Positions 43,296 through 51,918 are shown, counted from the first letter of the stretch. The stretch: DNA of 64,000 bases from Halomonas sp. UBA3074 (GCF_002366715.1 NZ_DFBS01000045.1:434001-498000); one strand, 5' to 3'. The notes: generated by a model not told the origin, from the sequence alone. Numbers and translations are program-made.

Positions 43296-43311
43296 GCATG
43301 AGGAGAACAAC

Positions 43312-43926
43312 ATGGCTCAAATGAAATTTATGTGTGACGCCGAACGCTGCATTGAATGCAACGGCTGCGTCACCGCCTGTAAAAATGCCAACGATGTCGA
43401 ATGGGGCATTCAGCGCCGTCGCGTAGTGACACTGAACGACGGTGAAGCGGATGAAATGTCCATCTCTGTTGCTTGTATGCACTGTGACGATGCGCCCTGC
43501 ATGGCCGTCTGCCCGACTGACTGCTTCTACAAGACCGATGACGGCATCGTGCTGCATGACAAAGACCTCTGCATCGGCTGTGGCTACTGCCTCTACGCCT
43601 GCCCGTTTGGCGCGCCGCAGTTTCCCCAGCAGGATGCGTTTGGCGAGCGCGGCAAGATGGATAAATGCACCTTCTGCGCGGGCGGCCCTGCCGAAAGCAA
43701 AGAAGAGGAGTACGAGAAGTACGGCTCCAACCGCATTGCCGAAGGCAAGCTGCCGCTGTGTGCCGAAATGTGCTCTACCAAAGCGCTACTGGCGGGCGAT
43801 GCCCAAGACGTTGCCGACATCTTCCGTCAGCGGGTGGTTCACCGCGGCCATAAAGATGGCGCTTGGTCCAACAACCCTCAGGCCAGTGCCGATAACCTAG
43901 CCTATGATGCTGCCCATAAAGGGTAA
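43312..43926 (+). CDS. fdhB: Formate dehydrogenase, iron-sulfur beta subunit
   Basis: The 204 residues contain four cysteine clusters for four 4Fe-4S centres: CIECNGCVTACKNAN, CMHCDDAPCMAVCPTDCF, CIGCGYCLYACPFGAPQFP, and CTFCAGG with a later CAEMC. It relays electrons from FdhA to the cytochrome subunit. It has no signal of its own and is probably exported with FdhA through TAT. GAGGAGAAC precedes the ATG. Confidence 0.95.
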   Translation: MAQMKFMCDAERCIECNGCVTACKNANDVEWGIQRRRVVTLNDGEADEMSISVACMHCDDAPCMAVCPTDCFYKTDDGIVLHDKDLCIGCGYCLYACPFGAPQFPQQDAFGERGKMDKCTFCAGGPAESKEEEYEKYGSNRIAEGKLPLCAEMCSTKALLAGDAQDVADIFRQRVVHRGHKDGAWSNNPQASADNLAYDAAHKG

Positions 43927-43937
43927 GGAGGCGTGTC

Positions 43938-45038
43938 ATGAACCTGTTGACTGCACAGGCACCCGGTGGGGTGCCACGCTCAGGTAAAGGGCTCGCCCTA
44001 GGTATTTGGCGCTTTATGTTGGTGGCGCTTGCCCTGGTGCTAAGTCTCGGCTTGACGCAAGTGGCGGTGGCCCAGGCGGACCCTGACCGCGAAATGACCA
44101 CCGCTGCGCCTGGCATTACCGCCGAGCAGTGGCGTCAGGTGCGAAGTGGGGAAACCGGGCCTAACTACCGTGATTCGCGCTTTGACAGCAACTACAGCCT
44201 GATCAACTCAAGTGGTGAAACCTGGCGGGAGATTCGTAACCGCTGGGTGTCACCGTTTGGTTTGATCGCCGTATTTGGCATGGCGGGGCTGATTGCCCTG
44301 TTCTACTTCATTGTGGGACGCAAAGAGCTTGAAGCACCGCGGACAGGTCGCCTGCTATTGCGCTGGACGCTAATGAAACGCGCACTGCACTGGACGGTCG
44401 CGACGCTGTTTATCGTTCTGGCGCTGACCGGTATGACGTTGCTATTTGGCAAGTTCGTGTTCCGGCCACTGTTTGGCGATGGGATTTGGGCCTGGATGAT
44501 TGCCGCCACGAAAGTGCTGCACAATTACCTGGGGCCGATCTTCGGCATTCTGCTGGTGATCTTGCTGGTCAGCCTGATCAAAGAAAACATTCCCAAAAAG
44601 CACGACTGGGTGTGGTTCAAGAAAGGCGGCGGCATGATTGGCAAAAAGCATGTCGATGCGGGCTTTGCTAATGGCGGCGAAAAAGCATGGTATTGGCTGC
44701 TGGCAACGGTGGGCCTATTGGTGATCGCCAGCGGGTTTGTGCTCGACTTCCCCAACTTCAACCAGGGTCGCGACACCATGCAGTGGGCGAATATTATCCA
44801 CGCGGTGGGGGCACTGGGGCTAACGGCCGTTTCTTTTGGCCATATCTACATCGGCACCTTAGGCACCGAAGGCGCCCTAGAAGGGATGACCACCGGCTAC
44901 GTCGATGAGACCTGGGCGAAGGAGCACCACAACCTGTGGTATGAAGAGGTTAAAGACCAGACGCTATCGGAAGAAGAGGTGGCCGCTCGAAAATCATCGG
45001 GTAGTAGCGGTGAGCCATCGGCGCCTCGTCCCAGTTAA
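43938..45038 (+). CDS. fdhC: Formate dehydrogenase, cytochrome b gamma subunit
   Basis: The 366 residues start with a signal-like hydrophobic segment ending VAVAQA-DP, then a periplasmic stretch and four membrane helices of the cytochrome b561/FdnI type. Candidate haem ligands are the histidines of RALHWTVATLF, VLHNYLGPIFG, NIIHAVGALG and SFGHIYIGTLG. It takes electrons from FdhB to quinone. The start follows fdhB by 11 bp with AAGGAGG. Confidence 0.93.
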   Translation: MNLLTAQAPGGVPRSGKGLALGIWRFMLVALALVLSLGLTQVAVAQADPDREMTTAAPGITAEQWRQVRSGETGPNYRDSRFDSNYSLINSSGETWREIRNRWVSPFGLIAVFGMAGLIALFYFIVGRKELEAPRTGRLLLRWTLMKRALHWTVATLFIVLALTGMTLLFGKFVFRPLFGDGIWAWMIAATKVLHNYLGPIFGILLVILLVSLIKENIPKKHDWVWFKKGGGMIGKKHVDAGFANGGEKAWYWLLATVGLLVIASGFVLDFPNFNQGRDTMQWANIIHAVGALGLTAVSFGHIYIGTLGTEGALEGMTTGYVDETWAKEHHNLWYEEVKDQTLSEEEVAARKSSGSSGEPSAPRPS

Positions 45039-45059
45039 TGACCCATGATTAACACCTAA

Positions 45060-45085
45060 GACACCGCCTTCCGGCGGTGTCTTTT
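45060..45085 (+). terminator. Rho-independent terminator of the fdh operon
   Basis: A perfect 9-bp stem (45060-45068 GACACCGCC, 45073-45081 GGCGGTGTC) with a TTCC tetraloop is followed by TTTTGTT, 21 bp past the fdhC stop. It separates fdh from the DUF1244-moaB-moeA unit. Confidence 0.85.
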
Positions 45086-45124
45086 GTTATGCTGAACCCA
45101 CATCATTTTGTTAAAGGAACGGTA

Positions 45125-45451
45125 ATGTCAGCGTTTAATGAATTGGACCCCTCGACACGTACAGAGCTTGAAGCCGCTGCGTTTCGTCGCTTGCTACAAC
45201 ACCTGGACGATAACAAAGACGTACAAAACATTGATCTAATGGTCCTGGCGGACTTTTGCCGTAACTGCCTCTCCAAGTGGCTGGTCACCGCCGCTGACGC
45301 TAAAGATGAATCGCTGAGCTATGAAGAGGCCCGCGAGTATGTCTATGGCATGCCTTATAGCGAGTGGAAGGAGCTTTATCAAGGTAAGGCGACCCCGGAG
45401 CAACTGGCAGCGCTAGACGCGCGGCAAGCCCGAAAAGGCACGAAGGAGTAA
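45125..45451 (+). CDS. DUF1244 family protein
   Basis: The ATG at 45125 has AAAGGA upstream; the longer reading would overlap the terminator hairpin. The 108 residues include the family motif DLMVLADFCRNCLSKWLVTAA (two nearby Cys, CRNC) and EAREYVYGMPYSEWKELYQ. Function unknown; the CxxC may bind metal. It is the first gene of a short unit with moaB (4 bp gap) and moeA, which suggests some link to Moco metabolism, though family members occur in other contexts too. Confidence 0.88.
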   Translation: MSAFNELDPSTRTELEAAAFRRLLQHLDDNKDVQNIDLMVLADFCRNCLSKWLVTAADAKDESLSYEEAREYVYGMPYSEWKELYQGKATPEQLAALDARQARKGTKE

Positions 45452-45455
45452 GCTC

Positions 45456-45974
45456 ATGGAGCCAATGGTAGCGCTGAATATTGCGGTGTTAACGGTCTCT
45501 GATACCCGCAACGAGGAGACGGATCGCAGTGGCCAAGCCCTGGTGGAAAGGCTAACCAACGCCGGCCACACGCTGATTGAAAAGCGTATCGTGCCTGATG
45601 ATGTCTACCGTATACGCGCGGTGGTCGCCGCGTGGATAGCCGATACAGACGTCCAGGTAGTGATCACCACGGGCGGTACCGGCTTTACCGGCCGAGACTC
45701 TACCCCCGAAGCCATCTCCGTGTTACTCGACAAGCGCATTGAAGGCTTTGGTGAACGGTTTCGCCAACTCAGTGGTGAAGAGATCGGCAGTTCGACGATC
45801 CAGAGCCGCTGCCTGGGCGGTTTAGCCAACGCCACGGTAGTATTCTGTTTGCCCGGCTCCACCGGCGCCTGCCGCACCGGCTGGGATGGCATTCTGGCCG
45901 AGCAATTGGATAGCCGCCACAAGCCCTGCAACTTCGCCAACCTGGTCATCCCAGGCCGGGGGCAACATGGCTGA
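45456..45974 (+). CDS. moaB: Molybdenum cofactor biosynthesis protein MoaB
   Basis: The 172-residue MoCF-domain protein has the signature VVITTGGTGFTGRDSTPEAI, a Mog/MoaB-type substrate loop, and LNIAVLTVSDTRNEETDRSG at the N-terminus; STIQSRCLGGLANATVVFCLPGS completes the pocket. It adenylates molybdopterin before molybdate insertion by MoeA. AAGGAG precedes the ATG, and moeA overlaps its last 8 nt. Confidence 0.93.
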   Translation: MEPMVALNIAVLTVSDTRNEETDRSGQALVERLTNAGHTLIEKRIVPDDVYRIRAVVAAWIADTDVQVVITTGGTGFTGRDSTPEAISVLLDKRIEGFGERFRQLSGEEIGSSTIQSRCLGGLANATVVFCLPGSTGACRTGWDGILAEQLDSRHKPCNFANLVIPGRGQHG

Positions 45975-47172
45975 TTTACAGCCGCTTTCAGCCGCGCTTG
46001 AGGCGCTACTGGCAGGCGTGAGCGCACTAAAAGCAGAGAGCGTTCCATTGGAAACCGCCGGCGGGCGTGTGCTGGCCGAGGCCGTCACAGCGCAGTTGGA
46101 TGTACCGCCGTTTGATAATAGCGCGATGGATGGCTATGTCTTACGCGCTGCCGATGCTGGGAAATGGCTACCGGTGAGTCAGCGCATTGCGGCAGGCACA
46201 CCTGCCCAGGCGCTTGCACCCGGTAGCTGCGCACGAATTTTTACCGGCGGTGAGATTCCTCTAGGTGCTAACTGCGTGGTCATGCAAGAGCGCGTAGAGG
46301 TTGATGGTGAGCGTGCGCTGATACCAGAGGATATCCCCGCAGGGGACAACGTTCGCAGCCGCGGCCGCGATGTGCGGCAAGGCAGTGTGCTGCTCAATGT
46401 CGGTGAGCGGCTTGAAGCAGCGGCTCTTGGCCACTTGGCGGGGCAGGGCGTGACGCACGTGAGCGTGCGCAGACGGCCCCGTGTGGCACTGCTCTCGACC
46501 GGTGATGAGATCATCGATCCTGGCACACCGTTAAAGCCGGGCCAGCTATATAACTCCAACCGGCCGATGCTCAAGCGCTTGCTCGAAAATTTTGGCGCTG
46601 AAGTGGTCAGCACCGTTAGTGTGCCAGACAGTTATGCCCGCACTGTTGAACTGTTAACGGCTGCTGCCGATGAAGCCGATTTAGTCGTGACCACTGGCGG
46701 CGTGAGTGTGGGCGAAGAAGATCACGTTAAAGCCGCACTAGAAGCGACTGGCCAGCTTGATATGTGGAAACTGGCGATTCGCCCCGGAAAGCCGCTGGCG
46801 CTGGGCCGCTTGCCTCGCGATGATGGCAGTCAGGCGCGTTTTGTAGGGCTGCCTGGTAACCCGGTCTCAGGTTTTGTCGGGGCTTGGCTTTTTTTGCGCC
46901 CGCTATTGGGGGCAATGGTGAACTGCCCGGCACTGGGTTCTCTGCCGAGTATTACCGCTAAGGCTGGGTTTGCCACCTCGACGGGGCCTCGCGAGCACTA
47001 CATGCGAGTAACGCTGGCATTTACGCCTGGTGGCGTGACCGCCGTGGCGTTTGAGGATCAGAACTCTGGCGTGCTTTCGTCGTGCATCAACGCGGACGCT
47101 TTCGCGGTGATTCCGCCCCACAGCGAAATAGCCGAAGGCGATACGATCAGCTGTTTATGGTTGGCAGGCTAG
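45967..47172 (+). CDS. moeA: Molybdopterin molybdenumtransferase MoeA (copy 2)
   Basis: The 401 residues run from the ATG at 45967, overlapping moaB by 8 nt. Motifs: LDVPPFDNSAMDGYVL, PGSCARIFTGGEIPLGANCVV, RVALLSTGDEI, VVTTGGVSVGEEDHV and FVGLPGNPVSGF. It is closer to the canonical E. coli form (DNSAMDGY) than the copy at 33483 (NTNAAMDGV). Together with moaB it would carry out the last Moco steps. Its stop overlaps that of the convergent gene in CTAG. Confidence 0.95.
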   Translation: MADLQPLSAALEALLAGVSALKAESVPLETAGGRVLAEAVTAQLDVPPFDNSAMDGYVLRAADAGKWLPVSQRIAAGTPAQALAPGSCARIFTGGEIPLGANCVVMQERVEVDGERALIPEDIPAGDNVRSRGRDVRQGSVLLNVGERLEAAALGHLAGQGVTHVSVRRRPRVALLSTGDEIIDPGTPLKPGQLYNSNRPMLKRLLENFGAEVVSTVSVPDSYARTVELLTAAADEADLVVTTGGVSVGEEDHVKAALEATGQLDMWKLAIRPGKPLALGRLPRDDGSQARFVGLPGNPVSGFVGAWLFLRPLLGAMVNCPALGSLPSITAKAGFATSTGPREHYMRVTLAFTPGGVTAVAFEDQNSGVLSSCINADAFAVIPPHSEIAEGDTISCLWLAG

Positions 47173-47573
47173 GACTTTTGCAGCTTAAGCTTGTTGGCGT
47201 CCAGCAGGAGTACCAACTGCTGCCCAACGAAGGTGACCCCGCATAGCGCCGGTGAGTGACGGCGCGACTGGAGCAGTGTGGGTATAGGGTAAAGTGAATG
47301 GGCGGGTAGTTGCTGTAGCGTAATCTCGCCATTCACTCCCAGCTGCCAAGTGCTGGCGGTTGGCGTATCGCGTAAAGTCAACCAACGGCTTGGCTGTTGG
47401 GGAGGCTCATCTCCTTGATAAAGCAACGAATGGGCATCAATTACGCGGGCAGCCGAAGGGTGCTCGGTCATGGCGAGCACGTGACTCGCTTCCAAGGCTG
47501 CGCGATAAGGCCCTACCTGGAATAACACCAAAGCCACTAGTGCCTGCGCTTGCGAATGGTGCTTCTCAGCCAC
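47169..47573 (-). CDS. CheW-like protein
   Basis: GTG at 47573 is chosen: it comes 1 bp after the reading frame of the upstream cheW ends, with AGGGG upstream, and the longer reading would be out of frame with real coding. The 134-residue product has a CheW-like pattern: LVLFQVGPYRAALEASHVLAM, VIDAHSLLYQGDEP and ALCGVTFVGQQLVLLLDANKL. It is divergent and short, so it may be a specialised scaffold or adaptor rather than the main CheW. Convergent with moeA. Confidence 0.6.
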   Translation of the reverse strand: MAEKHHSQAQALVALVLFQVGPYRAALEASHVLAMTEHPSAARVIDAHSLLYQGDEPPQQPSRWLTLRDTPTASTWQLGVNGEITLQQLPAHSLYPIPTLLQSRRHSPALCGVTFVGQQLVLLLDANKLKLQKS

Positions 47574-47574
47574 C

Positions 47575-48024
47575 TTAACCCAGCCCCTGCTGGTAGGCGT
47601 CAAACAGCGCCTCAGGATCAAGCAGTGCCAGCGCCTGGCGTTCATCGATTTGCCATAGCGCGCAGACATCGTCCAGCGTTTCTATGAGGACGCCGCTTCA
47701 AATTCCTGCCGCTTTGACTAATAAAATCATGCCACTAGGCGGGGCTGCTAGCGTCGATAAACCGAGCAGTGAATTTAGGCTAATGACCGATTCAATGTTA
47801 CCGCGCAAGTGCAGCACGCCCTCGGTCGAGGCGGGAAGCCCTGGCACGTAATAGACAGGCTGATCGCGGGGTAAAATTTCACTCACTGCGCTGCCGGGCA
47901 GCGCAAAGCGCTGGCCCTGATAGCGCAGCGTGGCTCGCAACAACACTATTAAGTAACGCTCAGGGTAAAGAGGTGATGAGCTTTCTGCTACTCTGCGCGT
48001 AAGAGTAACACTTAAATCAGACAT
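47575..48024 (-). pseudogene. cheW: cheW homologue interrupted by an in-frame TGA
   Basis: The frame opens MSDLSVTLTRRVAE and shows CheW landmarks (YQGQRFALPGSAVSEILPR, STEGVLHLRGNIESVISLNSLLGL, GMILLVKAAGI), then meets TGA at codon 109 (47700-47698). The same frame continues with CheW-like sequence (SGVLIETLDDVCALWQIDER...) to a TAA at 47577-47575. Total length 149 codons, normal for CheW. A single base change (for example CGA) would restore it. As read, the product lacks its last third. No other lesion is seen, so the event is recent or a base-calling error. It lies 63 bp after the yjfC-like gene on the same strand. Confidence 0.75.
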
Positions 48025-48087
48025 CTTGATTTCAGCGTTTTTTATGAGTGATGTCCAGTGTTTGTCAGCGAGAATGAGGGGGCGCTT

Positions 48088-49254
48088 TTATACGATGGCG
48101 TGGGGAACAAAGCAGGAGGAGTCTTTGGTGATTCGGCCAACATCTTCGCGAATACCCATGCCGCATGCGCGGTCGCCCACGACCCAGCTGCCGATTAACG
48201 CGTGGTTGTTACCAAAGCGCGGCATCGGGTGGTAGGCCTGGCGAATCCAGGGACTATCGGTGTAAGGGCCACCCACCGCTTCGCGCTGGCCTGCAGGCGT
48301 GATCAGTTCCACGTTACTGCCTTCCCTGGAGAAGAACGGTTTGCGCACCCAGCCAGCTGGCAGCGCTGGGCTTTGGGAGGTTTCAAAAAAGGCCGGTAAC
48401 AGGTTGGGATGGCCTTTAAAGTGTTCCCATAGGAGGGGCAAAATTCCCTTATTGGAGAGAATGGCCTTCCAGGGGGGCTCGAACCAGTGGGTGTTTAACT
48501 GAGGAATGACCTCGCCGAAGTCATCATCGGCCATCTCTTCCCAGGGGTAGAGCTTGAACAAGGCGTGGATGGGCTGGTTATCCAGGTCGACGAAGTGCTC
48601 CGCCCCCGGGCGCAGGCCAATATCCTCCATATAGATAAACGGTGCCTTGAGCCCCGCTTGTACCGCGACATCCTGTAGATAGTGAACCGTAGCGCGCTCT
48701 TCGGCGTTATCTTTGATGCAGGAGAAGTGCAGCGTACGCGCGTCAATACGATCGCCCAGGTGCGCCATGGCATTGATCAAGCGCTCTTGAATGGAGTTGT
48801 ACTGATCCGCATGGCGGGGCAGGATCCCCTGGCTGATGGCTTGTTCAAGCCACACCCACTGAAAAAAGCCCGCCTCATAAAGTGAGGTAGGCGTATCGTA
48901 ATTGAGCTCGAGCAGTTTGGCGGGGCCATCACCAGCGTAAGCAAAATCCATCCGTCCATACAGATGCGGCTGCCCTGAGCGCCATGAGTGATGGATGCTG
49001 TCCCACATATGTTCGGGCAGTGCCAAGCGCTGCATCAGGGCGTTAGAGTGGCAAACCTTATCGACCAGCTCCATGCACATCTCGTGCACCGCTTCGGTAG
49101 GCCCTTCAATATCCCGCTCTACCTGCTCCATGGTGAACTGGTAGTAGGCATCTTCTTTCCAGTAAGGCTCACCGTCGATGGTATGAAAATGGAAGCCCAA
49201 TTCGTCGGCCAGGGCCTTCCACTCTTTGCGTTCAGGGATATCGATTCGCAGCAT
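48088..49254 (-). CDS. yjfC: YjfC/YgiC-type ATP-grasp ligase (glutathionylspermidine synthase-like)
   Basis: The 388 residues correspond to the synthetase half of glutathionylspermidine synthase without the amidase domain. Landmarks: HLYGRMDFAYAGDGPAKLLELNYDTPTSLYEAGFFQW, FSCIKDNAEERATVHYL, KAILSNKGILPLLWEHFKGHPNLLPAF, and WVRKPFFSREGSNVELI. The peptide-like bond it forms is unknown. It is the last of six genes in E. coli yjfIJKLMC order, 19 bp after the DUF1190 lipoprotein gene. Confidence 0.9.
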   Translation of the reverse strand: MLRIDIPERKEWKALADELGFHFHTIDGEPYWKEDAYYQFTMEQVERDIEGPTEAVHEMCMELVDKVCHSNALMQRLALPEHMWDSIHHSWRSGQPHLYGRMDFAYAGDGPAKLLELNYDTPTSLYEAGFFQWVWLEQAISQGILPRHADQYNSIQERLINAMAHLGDRIDARTLHFSCIKDNAEERATVHYLQDVAVQAGLKAPFIYMEDIGLRPGAEHFVDLDNQPIHALFKLYPWEEMADDDFGEVIPQLNTHWFEPPWKAILSNKGILPLLWEHFKGHPNLLPAFFETSQSPALPAGWVRKPFFSREGSNVELITPAGQREAVGGPYTDSPWIRQAYHPMPRFGNNHALIGSWVVGDRACGMGIREDVGRITKDSSCFVPHAIV

Positions 49255-49273
49255 GGTGATGTTTGCCTAGAGG

Positions 49274-49882
49274 TTATGAACCCCAGCCGCCGCGGGCCGA
49301 AGAGCGTGAGCCGAAGCCGCGGCGCTGAGAGCTCGCCACGGTGTTGCGCATCGCTTCGTTACGCTGGGAAACCCGCTGGGTGGCTTGATTGGTCGCGGTA
49401 TTCCAGTTGCCCTGATTTTGTCGATTGCGGTACACAGGCTCTTGATAAACACGCTCAAAGGAGCGTCCCCGGTTGGTGTTGGACATCATGCTGCCGACCA
49501 TATACCCCATCATGGCAGGCATGAACCAACTTCCTCCCGTACTGCCGGTGGCCGCCTGAGATTGCTCCTCGGTGGGAGCCGTGCACGCGCCTTCGCCATT
49601 TTCAGCTTCACACTCTTCTAGGGTGCTATAGCGCGGTACTTCTTCTAATGAGGCTTCATAGGCGTCTTCGCAAGCGCTGCGCGTGTAGACATTCTCCGCG
49701 ACGCACTCGTCGACGCTTTGAAAGCTGCGTGGCTGGTCAAATTCGATATCGGTAATCTGCTCTTCCTGAGGCGGTTGGCCACAGGCGGTAAGACCAAAGG
49801 CGCTGGCGCCCATCATTGCCAGCGACAGGCGTGCGCTGCGCTTGCGTCGCGGCAGGTGGGGCGTGTGATCGTGTTTAGACAT
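49274..49882 (-). CDS. yjfM: DUF1190 lipoprotein (YjfM/YgiB-like)
   Basis: The 202 residues have a lipoprotein signal with lipobox LTAC near residues 32-35 (GASAFGLTACGQ), conserved cysteines in SVDECVAENVYTRSACEDAY and EECEAENGEGACTAP, then a Gly/Met-rich hydrophobic segment (WFMPAMMGYMVGSMM) and an Asn/Gln/Arg-rich tail. DUF1190 proteins are consistently paired with YgiC/YjfC ATP-grasp enzymes. Probably envelope-located; function unknown. Confidence 0.87.
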   Translation of the reverse strand: MSKHDHTPHLPRRKRSARLSLAMMGASAFGLTACGQPPQEEQITDIEFDQPRSFQSVDECVAENVYTRSACEDAYEASLEEVPRYSTLEECEAENGEGACTAPTEEQSQAATGSTGGSWFMPAMMGYMVGSMMSNTNRGRSFERVYQEPVYRNRQNQGNWNTATNQATQRVSQRNEAMRNTVASSQRRGFGSRSSARGGWGS

Positions 49883-49908
49883 GCGGGCTCTCCTTTACCA
49901 CGTCGTTA

Positions 49909-50322
49909 TTACCAAGTCATCGAAGCGGCGTTGAGCAAGCCGACGGCTACCGCCACGCTGGCCATTAAAATGCCATAGGCCTGATGGCCTTCGGTAATAT
50001 GTTGAGACAAGCTTTCTCCCTGCTTACGCAGAAAGAGCTTAACGGCGAAGAAAGTGGCCAACTGGACGATAAACGCGACCACACCCCAAAGCACAAAATC
50101 GATAAAATTGATGGAGTGCGCCATCGCGCTATAAAGCGGGATGGTAAAACCTATAATCGAGCCGCCGTAGGCGGAGGCCGCAGCGGCGTTGCCTTCACGA
50201 ATCAGCGTCCATTCGTTGTGTGGGGTAATGCGGCTATAGCAGTACATAAAGGCGGCCAGCAGCAAAATTGCCGTCACGAGATAGGCAATAAATGATGGCA
50301 GACCGTAAAGATAATTCACCAT
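49909..50322 (-). CDS. yjfL: DUF350 inner-membrane protein (YjfL-like)
   Basis: The 137 residues form about four transmembrane helices (about 8-27, 52-72, 82-100, 115-135) with the family segments RITPHNEWTLIREGNAAAASAYGGSIIGF and ITEGHQAYGILMASVAVAVGLLNAASM. DUF350 proteins often accompany PspA-like and ATP-grasp genes. It has no enzymatic motif and is probably an integral partner of the operon's membrane complex. Confidence 0.88.
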   Translation of the reverse strand: MVNYLYGLPSFIAYLVTAILLLAAFMYCYSRITPHNEWTLIREGNAAAASAYGGSIIGFTIPLYSAMAHSINFIDFVLWGVVAFIVQLATFFAVKLFLRKQGESLSQHITEGHQAYGILMASVAVAVGLLNAASMTW

Positions 50323-50383
50323 GTTGTCAGTTCCTTTTAAGCGCGTTAAAACCGTTTTTTAAAGTTGGCTCTTGATGATCCTG

Positions 50384-51106
50384 TCACATTGCTTCGATAT
50401 CGATCGAGGCGACATCCACCCCGACGTTGTGCACAACCATAAAGCTGCCTTCACCATCGCTTTCAGCGCTGACCAGTAAGTACTCCATGCGCTCGGTGTC
50501 TTGTATGGTGCGCTCATATAGCATTGTATGGTGAGTCACCGCGCGGGCAGACATGCTCTCGGTAGACATCACCTGCTCTTCAAACACCACCGCTGGCGAC
50601 CACAGACTGTCGCCACTGCCCCACACCCGCTGATACGTGCATTCGCGGGTCTCATCGGTCGTTGACGTAAGCGCAATGGTTTGCGCACCCAGGCTGTTGG
50701 GCTGTTTATCGTCGCCGTTAATCACACCATCGAACTCACTATCCGAGAGGTGGGCAACACGGTAAAAGTCGAACAGCTTATATTCAAGTACCTGACCATG
50801 CTCAATGTTGGCCTGCAGCCAGGTATCGTTATCCAGATAGAAGCGCACCAGGTGCGCCCCCTGGCCTAGATCAACGTGGCCGACGGCGGCGATGTGATGG
50901 TAAGCATCGTCGTCCCAACGAAACAGCGCATCCTGATGGGCGCGTAGGCCGATCAACTTGATATTGACACGCCCATCCAAGCGCAGGCCTTCAAGGTCTT
51001 CCTGGCTGACGTCCATCGGCAGGCCGGCGGCTACCGGTCGGCCCTTGTCCGGCTCAGGCGGCGGCTGCGTGGTAGCGCGAAAAAGGGCTTTAAGGTTATT
51101 AAGCAT
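50384..51106 (-). CDS. yjfK: DUF2491 family protein (YjfK-like)
   Basis: The 240 residues have no signal peptide or membrane helix. The beta-rich body contains AAVGHVDLGQGAHLVRFYLDNDTWLQ, EYKLFDFYRVAHLSDSEFD and MLYERTIQDTERMEYLLVSAE. It matches the DUF2491 family by content and position, the third gene of the yjf operon. Function unknown; it may be a cytoplasmic or peripheral partner of the PspA-like protein. Confidence 0.83.
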   Translation of the reverse strand: MLNNLKALFRATTQPPPEPDKGRPVAAGLPMDVSQEDLEGLRLDGRVNIKLIGLRAHQDALFRWDDDAYHHIAAVGHVDLGQGAHLVRFYLDNDTWLQANIEHGQVLEYKLFDFYRVAHLSDSEFDGVINGDDKQPNSLGAQTIALTSTTDETRECTYQRVWGSGDSLWSPAVVFEEQVMSTESMSARAVTHHTMLYERTIQDTERMEYLLVSAESDGEGSFMVVHNVGVDVASIDIEAM

Positions 51107-51147
51107 GGCCTGCCTCGTGAATGCATGGGAAAAGCTGAGCGCGACAC

Positions 51148-51843
51148 TTACGCCTGGGGCGTGTTTTTCTTCGCTTTCAGGCGTGCGAGCATATCGTCTG
51201 CTTTACGCTCTTGACCGCCAATACCGGCCGCCTTGAGACGCGCTTCCAGAGAACTGCCGCTCTCTTCGGCCGCCATTTCGTCAGCGGCGCTCATCTGCGC
51301 TGAGTTAAGCTGCTGGCGCTCTTTAATGCGTTCCAGTGACTCCATGGCACTGCTCATGGCGCTGTTCTGCCCGGAGTGGCGAGACGCCACCGCAGACTGC
51401 GCTTTTTGCGCTGATTCGGTGGCTTTGACCACGCTGACCTGCTGCTTGAGCTGGCGAAGCTGGTTATCGGTGCCGCGAATGGCGCCCCGCAGCTTTTCGA
51501 TGCTGGCGTCATACTCGCTAACGATCGCGCGCTCCGCTTCCAGGTCGTCCTGCAGAGCGACCATGCGCTCAGCCACTTCTACCGCCAGCGCTTCTTCGCC
51601 CTTATCCAGGGCCGCTTCAGCGCTTTTTTCCAGCTCGGCAATTTTGCTTTCCAGAGTATCGGCTTTATTGCTATTCAGCTGGCGCTGGCCCATGAGTCGG
51701 GTCAGTTCGGTTTTAGATTGGCTCAAGTGTTTTTCCGAGTCGCGAATTTCCTGGTCTAAAATACGCAGCGCCTGGGAATCCACCACCGTTTGTCCGGTTT
51801 CGTTCGCTTTACCGCGCAGGGCGGTCATGATTTTACTTAACAT
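51148..51843 (-). CDS. yjfJ: PspA/IM30 family protein (YjfJ-like)
   Basis: The 231 residues are almost entirely heptad-bearing coiled coil (about 30-180), starting MLSKIMTALRGKANETGQTVVDSQALRILDQEI, as in PspA/Vipp1 bacterial ESCRT-III proteins. The N-terminal amphipathic helix that contacts membranes is present. PspA proteins sense or repair damaged inner membrane. This copy is in a yjf-type operon, not next to pspBC. AT-richer 75 bp precede it. Confidence 0.9.
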   Translation of the reverse strand: MLSKIMTALRGKANETGQTVVDSQALRILDQEIRDSEKHLSQSKTELTRLMGQRQLNSNKADTLESKIAELEKSAEAALDKGEEALAVEVAERMVALQDDLEAERAIVSEYDASIEKLRGAIRGTDNQLRQLKQQVSVVKATESAQKAQSAVASRHSGQNSAMSSAMESLERIKERQQLNSAQMSAADEMAAEESGSSLEARLKAAGIGGQERKADDMLARLKAKKNTPQA

Positions 51844-51918
51844 AAAAATCTCGCTGATAAGTCACTTTGAGAGCGACACTGGTAAAAGAAAGGGGACGGA
51901 AAATTGACGCACCCAACC

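Noticed and set aside
41793..43313. 506-codon open frame antisense to fdhA
   Set aside because: It lies entirely opposite a well-conserved fdhA, has no family resemblance or ribosome site, and is explained by codon bias in a GC-rich gene.
47698..47700. Selenocysteine or programmed readthrough at the cheW TGA
   Set aside because: CheW has no redox role, the following base is A rather than the leaky C, no selenocysteine-insertion hairpin is evident, and the formate dehydrogenase nearby uses Cys. A mutation or error is simpler.
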